Origin: an uncultured Victivallales bacterium
Lineage (GTDB): Bacteria > Verrucomicrobiota > Lentisphaeria > Oligosphaerales > JAFGRS01
Reading direction: 5' to 3'
Length of the DNA: 10,716 nt
Assembly: GCA_903834675.1 (NCBI GenBank)
Contig: CAILKC010000076.1
Location: 1-10,716, forward strand
The position numbers and the translations under genes were made by a program. Below, one piece after another: positions 1 through 6,305 of this stretch. The notes under the pieces are model-generated. The model was not told the DNA's origin, searched no databases, and saw only the letters and a list, made by a program, of their open reading frames with translations. Each line of letters starts with the position of its first letter. The first letter of the stretch is position 1.

Positions 1-159
1 CCGACAGGCCGAGCTTTGGACTGCTGTGGCTTGACACAGCTTTGCGTCGCGGCAGGTTTTGCCTGGCGCGGGCGCGGCCCGGACTCAGTTCCAGACTGCG
101 CTGGCCGACAGGCCGAGCTTTGGGCTGCTGTGGCTTGACACAGCTTTGCGTCGCCGCAG
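1..159. repeat. Two copies of a 55-bp repeat in direct orientation, 104 bp apart
   Basis: Positions 1-55 and 105-159 match at 53 of 55 bases; they differ at 20/124 (A versus G) and 51/155 (G versus C). The unit starts CCGACAGGCCGAGCTTTGG and ends GCGTCGCSGCAG. Each copy carries an inverted repeat, GCTGTG-GCTTGA-CACAGC, at 23-40 and 127-144. The 49-bp spacer (56-104) is GC-rich and not repeated here. The period is not a multiple of three, so this is not a protein repeat. The second copy stops one base before the stop codon of the GDYXXLXY gene, so the array sits directly downstream of that gene. It may be the end of a longer array beyond the window edge. The unit resembles REP-type elements I recall from environmental bacteria, but I cannot name the family. 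Confidence 0.85.
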
Positions 160-160
160 T

Positions 161-1156
161 CTAGTCCACGCGGTTGCGGCCGTTGAAGCTGGCCGAGCGC
201 AGTTCGCCGTGCCAGATCAGGCGGGCCTGTTGCAGTCCGGCGCAGGCTTCGGCGGCGGGCGGCCGGTAGAGCAGCCGAAACACCGCCGCCCAGTCGTCGA
301 GTCCGAGCAGGGCGCGCGGTTGCGGCTCGCCCGCCTTCCTCACAAACCAGGCCGGATCATTCAGGTCCAGCGCCAGCGTGTAGGCTTCCCCGGGCGCCAG
401 GATATGCACATCCTGGTCCGTGGGTACGGGCGCCGGGTCATCGGTCCGGGCCCAGCGCCAGGCGGTGGGTTCCGGCTGCCACTGCTGGCGGTCGGAAAGC
501 AGGGCCAGTGAACGGCCCTTGGGAAGGTCGACGATGGCCAGGGGCTGCGCCGAGACATTGAGCAGACGCACGGTCAGCTTGCCGGTGCGCAGGCGGCGGT
601 CCGGGGCCTGGTCGAAGGTCAGTCCAAGGCCCAACGGCCCCGAGCGGTGAGTCCGCAGCACCGCGATGCCGTTGGCGCCCACCGCGACCTCCATCTCCAG
701 CGGAATCTGTACCCCATCCCGATTGCGTTCCCACTCGACCGCGAGGGCGGTGCCCTGCTGCATGAAGTACGCCTCGATGCCATAGCGCACGTTCATGGCG
801 CTGGTCCAGCAGTTCTCGACCCGACCGCGCAGGAAGAGTCCACTCGCGGGCCGCGCCTCGGTCAGCGTCTGCACTTCGAAGAGGCCGTCCGGGCCCTGGG
901 CCAGCAGCGCGTACACCCGGTCGCCGCGCTTTGCCATAGTCTTGGAGAGGTTACCGCCCCAGCGCTGGCGCGGCACGGTCGAGGCCTCGTAGCCCAGACG
1001 GACGTAGTCGCCGCGAAAGAGATCGCGGGGGTCGACGGGGGTCGTCCGCAACCAGACCCGGGTGCCATGGACCGCGACGGCTTCGCGTTCGCCGGCCATG
1101 TACCCCAGTACCAGGATTTGCAGAGCGGCCGCGACGATGGGTAGCCAGGGACGCAT
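161..1156 (-). CDS. GDYXXLXY domain-containing protein with extended C-terminal region
   Basis: The product is 331 residues. Residues about 4-20 form a hydrophobic N-terminal helix, probably a membrane anchor. The family signature follows in TPVDPRDLFRGDYVRLGY, with GDYVRLGY at residues 49-56 matching GDYxxLxY exactly. The biochemical function of the family is unknown; members usually lie next to DUF2157 membrane proteins, as here. I chose the ATG at 1156 because it overlaps the DUF2157 stop by one base (TGATG), which implies translational coupling. The frame stays open upstream for about 270 codons, but that is only the shadow of DUF2157. From memory, typical members are roughly 170-200 residues. 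This one has about 130-150 further residues with alternating hydrophobic stretches that look like a beta-rich domain, which I cannot identify. Family call is firm; C-terminal role is unknown. Confidence 0.85.
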   Translation of the reverse strand: MRPWLPIVAAALQILVLGYMAGEREAVAVHGTRVWLRTTPVDPRDLFRGDYVRLGYEASTVPRQRWGGNLSKTMAKRGDRVYALLAQGPDGLFEVQTLTEARPASGLFLRGRVENCWTSAMNVRYGIEAYFMQQGTALAVEWERNRDGVQIPLEMEVAVGANGIAVLRTHRSGPLGLGLTFDQAPDRRLRTGKLTVRLLNVSAQPLAIVDLPKGRSLALLSDRQQWQPEPTAWRWARTDDPAPVPTDQDVHILAPGEAYTLALDLNDPAWFVRKAGEPQPRALLGLDDWAAVFRLLYRPPAAEACAGLQQARLIWHGELRSASFNGRNRVD

Positions 1157-2463
1157 CAGCCGCCTCCTTTCGCACGCTTGCCGCGGGCATAGAGGAAGCC
1201 TTCGATGAAGAGGGCCGCGCCAATCACCAGGAAGGCAAGGCCGCGGGCCAGCAGGCTGCTGAAGAGGTCGACGTAGCGCGCCCCGGTGAGGGCGACGAGA
1301 AGCACGCAGCCCAGGGCCACAGCCCGCATCTCGCGGCGCCGCACGCCCTGAGCCATGAGGCTGACAGCGTGAGCCAGCAGCACCAGATTGAAGGGCAGAG
1401 CGACGAGCCACACGTCCGGGCGTGACAGGAACACCGCCAAGGCATAGGCCGCCAACAAGGCCAGCGGCGCCAGCCACTGATCGAGCGGCATCCAGGCCTT
1501 CTTCGCGCCCGCTTTGACGCGCCGAACTCCCAGGAGCAGCCAGGCAGCGACGGCGGCCACCAGCGGCACCACCCAGTACGCCATGCCACTCCACCCCAGA
1601 CTCACCCGCTGCAGATCGAGGATATCGCGGGCCACATCCCCGAAGCTCAGGATGTAGACCAGCACCAGGTAGGCCGCCAGACCCAGGCCGCGGTAGCACG
1701 GCGCTGACTCGGGGAATAGCGCGGCGTCCTCGTGCAGCCAGCCCGCCCCCATGGCCAGGACGCTGAACGCCAGCAACACCTGGAACGTCAGGGCGCCATT
1801 CGCGCAGGCGGCGGAGATGAAGGCGAGGGACACGCCCACGGCCACCAGCAAGCAGACGAGGAGCACCCGGGAGCGTTCGCGATACGCCAGCGGCAGCAAC
1901 CCGATGAGCAGCAGCGGCAGGGCGGCATGAACCGGCGCGTGGAAGGCCACCGACTCCGACCCGGCCCAAAGGGTCAACAAGACCAGCGCGATCAGGGCCT
2001 GAAAGATCGACGGCATCGTCCAGGCCAGCAGAAAGGCGCCCACTCCCCAGATCAGGAAGCCGCTGGGGAAATGCTCGTCAATGTGGTAGATCTGGGCCAC
2101 CAGCCAGATGCCGGCGCCGAAGAGCATGGTCCCCCCGACCGTCAGCGCCTCGCCCAGGGCCCGGTAGCGGGGTTTGGCCTGAAAGAGGTACAGCCCGCCC
2201 GCATGGGCCGCCGCCAGCGCGCCGAACACGGTGGCCAGCTTCGCCAGTTTGGGCATGGCGTGCCAGTTGTAGGCGAACAGCAGGATCACCCCCAGCCCAA
2301 CGATCAGCGCCCCCAGCCCGCAGAAGATCAGCGTGGCCCAAGGGCGCGTCGGCGTCGGCACCGGGTACAGGGCCCGCAGCCGCGCCGCCTGCTCGGCACT
2401 GATGATGCCCTCGCGCTCCCAGCGCTCGCTCTCGGCGGTCAACCAGCGAATCTCGTTACTCAT
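1156..2463 (-). CDS. DUF2157 domain-containing multi-pass membrane protein
   Basis: The product is 435 residues. The N-terminus is a soluble, charged segment of about 55 residues (IRWLTAESERWEREGIISAE, then Q-rich and basic), typical of DUF2157. After it come roughly 12-14 hydrophobic segments, the first near residues 43-65 and the last near 400-425, followed by a short basic tail (RGKRAKGGG). The RYVDLF...LLARG...FLVIGAALFIEG pattern near the C-terminus is also family-like. It is an inner-membrane protein of unknown function. It is the first gene of a two-gene operon with the GDYXXLXY gene, a recurrent partnership. The ATG at 2463 follows a GGGAG ribosome site at 2473-2477 with 9-base spacing. 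An ATG seven bases upstream is out of frame. Confidence 0.85.
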   Translation of the reverse strand: MSNEIRWLTAESERWEREGIISAEQAARLRALYPVPTPTRPWATLIFCGLGALIVGLGVILLFAYNWHAMPKLAKLATVFGALAAAHAGGLYLFQAKPRYRALGEALTVGGTMLFGAGIWLVAQIYHIDEHFPSGFLIWGVGAFLLAWTMPSIFQALIALVLLTLWAGSESVAFHAPVHAALPLLLIGLLPLAYRERSRVLLVCLLVAVGVSLAFISAACANGALTFQVLLAFSVLAMGAGWLHEDAALFPESAPCYRGLGLAAYLVLVYILSFGDVARDILDLQRVSLGWSGMAYWVVPLVAAVAAWLLLGVRRVKAGAKKAWMPLDQWLAPLALLAAYALAVFLSRPDVWLVALPFNLVLLAHAVSLMAQGVRRREMRAVALGCVLLVALTGARYVDLFSSLLARGLAFLVIGAALFIEGFLYARGKRAKGGG

Positions 2464-2805
2464 GCCGCATGACTCCCGGAAATCCCACGCCGCCTACCAT
2501 ACGCCGCCGGTGAGCGGATTTCGCGGCTTTAGCGCGGGGCTGGGTGCAGGTCGGTTCAGGGGTGGTCGGCGCGGCTGGGGGGGAAGGTCGGGCCGACCGC
2601 GGCTCCACGCCTGGCGCCCGTCTGGCGCGAGGCGGATTAGAGATGCCGTCTGCAAGACCCCCGAGACGGCGGAAGTCCGGCTGGGCGAGTGGCGTTCCGA
2701 GCACGACTGTCTATAATGTGCGACGGATTGGTGCTATAGGAAACGCCGTAGGCAGCAGCAGCTGGCCGTCTTGTGGTTGGATCATACTGCGGGGGAGGTA
2801 CACTG
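2464..2805. other. Intergenic region between divergent DUF2157 and PIG-L genes
   Basis: This 342-bp spacer separates two divergently transcribed genes and must hold both promoters. The PIG-L side has a clear TATAAT box. On the DUF2157 side I see only a weak TATGGT (minus strand, 2496-2501) and no convincing -35. The middle, about 2540-2700, is GC-rich with a run of seven Gs at 2577-2583. Frames open across it have arginine/proline-rich compositions and no recognisable motif, so I see no gene. Confidence 0.5.
2712..2717 (+). promoter_or_regulatory. Perfect TATAAT -10 box upstream of the PIG-L gene
   Basis: TATAAT stands out in very GC-rich surroundings and is correctly oriented for the downstream gene. 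No good -35 hexamer lies 16-18 bases upstream (the sequence there is near GTGGCG). A TG dinucleotide occurs just upstream but one base off the extended -10 position. If used, transcription would start near 2724 and leave a leader of about 80 bases before the ATG at 2806. Confidence 0.5.
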
Positions 2806-3609
2806 ATGGCGGATAAGGTTGTCTTGGCCCTGGCGGCTCATCCCGATGACATCGAGTTCATGATGGCGGGCACGCTCCTGCGCCTGCGCGACGCGGGGTG
2901 GCGCCTGCATTACATGAACCTCGCCAACGGCAGTTGCGGCACCGCGGTCGACGACGTGCCCTCGATCGTGTTGAAGCGCACCGCGGAGTCGCGGGACGCC
3001 TGCGACAGCATCGGCGCGGTCTGGCATCCGCCGATCGTGAACGATCTGGAGGTCTACCACACCAACGGGCAGATCGGCAAGGTCTGCTCGGTGATCCGCC
3101 AGGTCCGCCCGCGGATCGTCCTGACCCAGTCACCGTGCGACTACATGGAAGAGCACATGAACGCCTGCCGCACGGCGGTGACGGCGGCCTTCTGTCGCGG
3201 CATGCGCAACTATCCGGTGGAGCCGTTTGTGAGCCCAATCGGTGATGATGTCACCCTCTACCATGCCATGCCCCACGGTTTGCGCGGTCCGCTGCGTGAG
3301 CGCATTCGGCCGGGCCAGTACGTGGATATCGCCCCCGTCATCGCCGCCAAGCGCGAGATGCTGGCCTGTCACCGTTCGCAGAAGGAATGGCTCGACAAGA
3401 GCCAGGGCCTCGACGCCTATCTGGTGACCATGGAAGACTTTGCCCGCGAGGTGGGCGCCCGGTCGGGACGCTTCAGCCTGGCCGAAGGCTGGCGGCGACG
3501 TTCGCACCTGGGCTTCTCGGCGCAGGATAATGATCCGCTGAGCGTGGCTCTCGGTAGCGCCTGCCTGATCGATGCGGAGTACGAGCGCGGCCTCGAGGTC
3601 GGCGTCTGA
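2806..3609 (+). CDS. PIG-L/LmbE-family deacetylase
   Basis: The product is 267 residues. Known family members are zinc-dependent hydrolases that remove an N-acetyl group from GlcNAc-type substrates; the substrate here cannot be told. The family hallmark AHPDD is at residues 11-15 (H12, D15 as metal and catalytic candidates). The second metal motif appears as QSPCDYMEEHMNACR near 108-122, with H117 as likely zinc ligand. The family's more common HPDH wording is altered here. The segment HRSQKEWLDKSQGLDAYLVT near the C-terminus fits a PIG-L subtype I recall from environmental bacteria. No signal peptide is visible, so it is probably cytoplasmic. The ATG at 2806 is preceded by GGGGGAGG at 2791-2798. 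An in-frame ATG at 2773 would only add 11 unrelated residues. It stands alone, with a convergent gene downstream. Confidence 0.88.
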   Translation: MADKVVLALAAHPDDIEFMMAGTLLRLRDAGWRLHYMNLANGSCGTAVDDVPSIVLKRTAESRDACDSIGAVWHPPIVNDLEVYHTNGQIGKVCSVIRQVRPRIVLTQSPCDYMEEHMNACRTAVTAAFCRGMRNYPVEPFVSPIGDDVTLYHAMPHGLRGPLRERIRPGQYVDIAPVIAAKREMLACHRSQKEWLDKSQGLDAYLVTMEDFAREVGARSGRFSLAEGWRRRSHLGFSAQDNDPLSVALGSACLIDAEYERGLEVGV

Positions 3610-3711
3610 GGCGCAGGCTTCTCTCCATCAGGGACACGGGGTTGGGCTGGCGATCCCGACTCCGATCTGTCCACCGCGTCTCCGGTTTTGTGTCTTTCGT
3701 CAAGCCCGCGC
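3610..3711. other. Intergenic gap between convergent genes
   Basis: This 102-bp gap separates the 3' ends of the PIG-L gene and the small acidic-protein gene. I looked for a bidirectional hairpin terminator and see no strong stem followed by a T or A run. Confidence 0.4.
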
Positions 3712-4101
3712 TCAGGGCGACGGCTTGCCCTCTTCGTCCTCGTCGTCCTCTTCGTCCTCGTCGTCCTCATCCTCGTCCGCATCGAGAGAGAGGTGATCGA
3801 GGATGGCGTCTTCCTCCTCCGCCTCCATGAGCAACTCATCGAAGAGATCGTCGTCAAGGCCGTCGGCCAGGCCGAGAGAGACAAGTTCGATGACCTCTGC
3901 CTCGGTCGGCTCGCGACCATGGGCCTTGACGAACTCAGCGCGCATCGCTTCCATCGCCACCACGACCCCTGCGAGTGCGGCATCGACGTCGTCGGGGTCG
4001 TCGTCGGGGTCGTCGGCGGCGGCCTCCGGCGGCAACAAGCGCCAGCCCGCGGCAGGGGGCTGCGGTGGCGGCGTCCTGCGTCCGGTGGATTTCTTACCCA
4101 T
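3712..4101 (-). CDS. Small highly acidic protein of unknown function
   Basis: The product is 129 residues and I do not recognise its family. It has three zones. A basic, proline-rich N-terminus (MGKKSTGRRTPPPQPP) comes first. A predicted helical middle follows, from about residue 40 to 105, including AMRAEFVKAHGREPTEAEV and LVSLGLADGLDDDLFDELL. It ends in a tail of 16 consecutive Asp/Glu residues followed by GKPSP. The ATG at 4101 is chosen because AAAGGA lies at 4110-4115 with 8-base spacing. It begins 20 bp after the end of the mtlD-like gene on the same strand, so the two are probably co-transcribed. The tail is encoded by a nearly pure GAG/GAC/GAA run. The internal GREPTEAEV wording recalls sigma-factor-like helices, but this is too short to assign. 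Frame, ribosome site and operon position argue for a real gene. Confidence 0.75.
   Translation of the reverse strand: MGKKSTGRRTPPPQPPAAGWRLLPPEAAADDPDDDPDDVDAALAGVVVAMEAMRAEFVKAHGREPTEAEVIELVSLGLADGLDDDLFDELLMEAEEEDAILDHLSLDADEDEDDEDEEDDEDEEGKPSP
3730..3777. repeat. Short tandem repeat coding an Asp/Glu run
   Basis: An 18-bp unit, CTCTTCGTCCTCGTCGTC on the plus strand, occurs twice perfectly at 3730-3747 and 3748-3765, followed by a partial third copy to 3777. On the minus strand it reads as 16 acidic codons near the end of the small acidic protein. Unit length is a multiple of three, so copy changes would keep the frame. Confidence 0.85.
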
Positions 4102-4121
4102 GGGGAACGTCCTTTCGAGTA

Positions 4122-5312
4122 TCAATGCGGGCAGACGGCCAGTGGCTCTGCCCTGATGGTTTGGTAGGCGTCAACAACCGCCTGGCCGAGAGCCGACGCG
4201 GGGTCGATGCCGGTCAGCTGGCGGAGGCCGGCCTCAAGGCCCTTTTCGCGCAGGAGGGCCTGCACTTCAACGGCGGCGGGGTCCGCGGCCGGGTCAAAGC
4301 TAAGAGCCGCGGCGATGCCCCAGGCCAGGTGCTTAGGGACCTGACCGGTAGCCAGGGCGAGGTTTGCGGCCCCGACCAGGCGGTCGGCGGGCTGGAGCTT
4401 GCGGATGGGGTCACGGCCGAGGCGAAAGATGGTATCGGCCAGCAGGCGGTTGGCAAAGCGGCGCAGGAGGTCGCGGACATGGTCCTCAAGCCATTCCTGG
4501 CGAGCGGCGAAACGCTGCACGATGCCGGCGACGCTCTCGGCCAGGCCGCCATCGAGGAGGCGCCGAACCTCGGGGTCTTCCAGGGCCTCGTAACCGTATT
4601 CGTAGCCGCGCCGGTAGCCCGCGTAGGCAAGCAGGGCATGACCGCAGTTGTGGATGTAGAGCTTGCGGGCCGTGAAGAGAGGGAAGTTCTCCTCGGGCGA
4701 CATGGCCGAGATCAGCGGAATCTCGCCGCGGAAGCCGCTGCGGTCGACCGGGAGTTCCTTATAGGGTTCGACGCGGATGAAACTGAGGTCACGGGCGCGC
4801 ATGTCCGGCGTGGGTGCCGGGACCATCCGGCCGATCACGGTGTCGACCAGCCCCACCTGTTCGGCCAGGTAGTCCCGGCCGACTGGGGCAATGGCCGCGG
4901 CAATGAGATCACGGCAAATGGCGGCAGCGCCCTTGAGGTTCTCGCAGATGATCAGGTTCAGCGCCGGCGCTGCGGCCGCGGCGCGGCGCTCCAGGCCGCG
5001 GGCCAGGACGGGGGCGATGTGCTTGAGCGCGGCGGCGCCGACCGCGGTAGCCCCGATGGAGGCCTCCGCCAGCGCCGCGGCGACCGCCGCGGTATCCCTG
5101 CCGTGGATGGCACGGACGGGGCCGACACGGCAATTCTGAATATCGTCGTTGAAAACGGCTTGCAGGTGGTAGGAGCCCTGCCGGTTCAAGGCGTCAACCA
5201 GCTCCTGGTCGACGTCGACGAAGGTGAGGGCATAGCCGGACTCGCTGAAAAGCTGTCCGATGAACCCGCGCCCGATGTTGCCCGCGCCGAAGATGATCGC
5301 TTGCTGAGTCAT
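4122..5312 (-). CDS. mtlD: Mannitol-1-phosphate 5-dehydrogenase-like polyol dehydrogenase
   Basis: The product is 396 residues, close to the roughly 380 of E. coli MtlD. Known members interconvert mannitol 1-phosphate and fructose 6-phosphate with NAD(H) in the cytoplasm. The N-terminal nucleotide-binding signature FGAGNIGRGFIG is at residues 8-19. Further matches to MtlD are the LNLIICEN segment, DTVIGRMVP, KLYIHNCGHALLAYAG and GRDPIRKLQPADRL. K217, N222 and H225 occupy the Lys-Asn-His catalytic pattern of the long-chain polyol dehydrogenases. The usual AVGP is AVGA here. The ATG at 5312 is chosen because the Rossmann fold begins right after it and AGGA lies at 5317-5320; spacing is short at 4 bases. 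No mannitol PTS genes are in the window, so the actual substrate might be another sugar phosphate. It leads a probable operon with the acidic-protein gene. Confidence 0.82.
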   Translation of the reverse strand: MTQQAIIFGAGNIGRGFIGQLFSESGYALTFVDVDQELVDALNRQGSYHLQAVFNDDIQNCRVGPVRAIHGRDTAAVAAALAEASIGATAVGAAALKHIAPVLARGLERRAAAAAPALNLIICENLKGAAAICRDLIAAAIAPVGRDYLAEQVGLVDTVIGRMVPAPTPDMRARDLSFIRVEPYKELPVDRSGFRGEIPLISAMSPEENFPLFTARKLYIHNCGHALLAYAGYRRGYEYGYEALEDPEVRRLLDGGLAESVAGIVQRFAARQEWLEDHVRDLLRRFANRLLADTIFRLGRDPIRKLQPADRLVGAANLALATGQVPKHLAWGIAAALSFDPAADPAAVEVQALLREKGLEAGLRQLTGIDPASALGQAVVDAYQTIRAEPLAVCPH

Positions 5313-5374
5313 GGTATCCTGCGCTCGGTCTCGGGGAGAAAGACCTCCTCGGCTCACCACGCAAACCGGCCCGC

Positions 5375-5403
5375 AATATGGTGTGGGCGCGGAGCGAGTG
5401 CAA
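5375..5403 (-). promoter_or_regulatory. Possible sigma70-type promoter for the mtlD-like gene
   Basis: On the minus strand TTGCAC (5398-5403) is followed after 17 bases by CATATT (5375-5380). The -10 matches consensus at 4 of 6 and the -35 at 3 of 6. Spacing and location, about 63 bp upstream of the start codon, are suitable, but the hexamers are weak. Confidence 0.3.
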
Positions 5404-5427
5404 CGTCTCGAACCGATCTGAGCGCGG

Positions 5428-5455
5428 TTGACAGCGGCTGCCACCGGGGTACATT
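5428..5455 (+). promoter_or_regulatory. Sigma70-type promoter for the acyltransferase gene
   Basis: A perfect TTGACA (5428-5433) is followed after 16 bases by TACATT (5450-5455), which matches TATAAT at 4 of 6. The predicted start near 5462 would give a leader of about 40 bases before the TTG start at 5502. It lies in the 189-bp divergent spacer shared with the mtlD-like gene. Confidence 0.6.
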
Positions 5456-5488
5456 TCTCGCCCCGGTGCTGGCGTCTGAGCCCTGCGT

Positions 5489-5495
5489 GGGAGAG
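5489..5495 (+). promoter_or_regulatory. Ribosome binding site that decides the TTG start of the acyltransferase
   Basis: GGGAGAG lies 6 bases upstream of TTG at 5502. The first in-frame ATG is inside the HxxxxE active-site motif, so a non-ATG start is required. An in-frame GTG at 5487 has no good ribosome site. Confidence 0.65.
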
Positions 5496-5501
5496 TTATC
5501 C

Positions 5502-6290
5502 TTGTCGCCCATCTTCGCCGCTGACAGTTATGAGACGCCGACGACGGCGCCACGACTGCCTGGGTCGCGCCTGCTGGGCTGGACGCGCTGGCCCTTCCAC
5601 TGGCAGGTTCTCCTCACGGTGTTGCGCGGGCGCGCCGCGGCGCAGCGGGGCACCTTCACCTGTGCGCAGTTCCTGGAGTGTTCTGAGGCCGTAGTACGGG
5701 CGGTGGAAGGGTGTGGCGGGCGCTTCCAGGTCACGGGCCTGAACCACCTCGCGACCGCCGGGCCGCTGGTGGTCATCGGCAACCACATGAGTTTCCTCGA
5801 AACCTTCGCCATGCCCGCGATGATCTTGCCGCGGCGGCCGGTCAGTTTCGTGGTCAAGCAGTCGCTGCTGGAGCACCCTGGCCTGGGCGGCATCCTCAAG
5901 GCGCAGGAACCCGTGGGGTTGACCCGGACCAACCCGCGCGAGGACCTGCGCACGATGCTCACCGAGGGGGTGCAGCGCTTGCAGGCGGGCAGGTGCCTAT
6001 GCGTGTACCCGCAGAGCACCCGGCACTTTGATTTCGTCGAGTCGAAGTTCAGCAGTATCGGCGCGAAGGTGGCGCAACGGGCGGGTTGCCCGATCGTGCC
6101 GGTGGCGTTGCGCACGGACTTTCTGGAGAACGGCGCCTTGATCAAGGACATGGGCCCGATTCACCCCGAGCGCGTGGTGCGCTTCGCCTTCGGCGCACCG
6201 ATCGACTCGTCCAACGCCCGGGGGGCACAGCAACAGGTGGTGGACTTCATCAGGTCGCACCTGACGGCCTGGGGGGTTCCGTGCCACTGA
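5502..6290 (+). CDS. PlsC-like 1-acyl-sn-glycerol-3-phosphate acyltransferase family protein
   Basis: The product is 262 residues, a usual length for this family. Known members transfer acyl chains to lysophosphatidic acid or related acceptors at the cytoplasmic membrane. The active-site block is GNHMSFLET, with H95 and E100 forming HxxxxE in place of the more common HxxxxD. The acceptor-binding block reads VYPQSTR (residues 168-174), where the textbook version is FPEGTR. A later CPIVPVAL segment also fits the fold. There is no clear transmembrane helix; an amphipathic stretch (FHWQVLLTVLRGR) near the N-terminus might associate with membrane. The start is TTG, supported by the ribosome site and the lack of an ATG before H95. 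The open frame continues upstream across the antisense of mtlD without meaning. It converges on dnaE with a 15-bp gap. The exact acceptor is uncertain because of the altered motifs. Confidence 0.8.
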   Translation: MSPIFAADSYETPTTAPRLPGSRLLGWTRWPFHWQVLLTVLRGRAAAQRGTFTCAQFLECSEAVVRAVEGCGGRFQVTGLNHLATAGPLVVIGNHMSFLETFAMPAMILPRRPVSFVVKQSLLEHPGLGGILKAQEPVGLTRTNPREDLRTMLTEGVQRLQAGRCLCVYPQSTRHFDFVESKFSSIGAKVAQRAGCPIVPVALRTDFLENGALIKDMGPIHPERVVRFAFGAPIDSSNARGAQQQVVDFIRSHLTAWGVPCH

Positions 6291-6305
6291 GCCCGACCGA
6301 GGGCC

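Noticed and set aside
1..159. The two-copy repeat as a CRISPR array
   Set aside because: There are only two units, 55 bp is too long for a usual CRISPR repeat, the copies differ, and no cas gene is present.
1157..1969. A 271-codon in-frame extension upstream of the GDYXXLXY gene
   Set aside because: It is an alternative frame of the DUF2157 gene, arginine/glycine/proline-rich. The ATG at 1156 is followed by a membrane anchor and overlaps the DUF2157 stop as TGATG.
3688..3800. A hydrophobic Val/Leu/Phe run in a plus-strand frame resembling a transmembrane helix
   Set aside because: It is the antisense reading of the GAG/GAC codons of the acidic tail, an artefact of the repeat.
5345..5353. 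Strong Shine-Dalgarno-like GAGGAGGT on the minus strand upstream of the mtlD-like gene
   Set aside because: No ATG, GTG or TTG follows at a suitable distance, and the true start is near AGGA at 5317-5320.
3975..5501. In-frame upstream extension of the acyltransferase, about 500 codons, antisense to the mtlD-like gene
   Set aside because: Homology to acyltransferases begins only after the TTG at 5502. The upstream part is low-complexity antisense of a clear dehydrogenase and has no domain.
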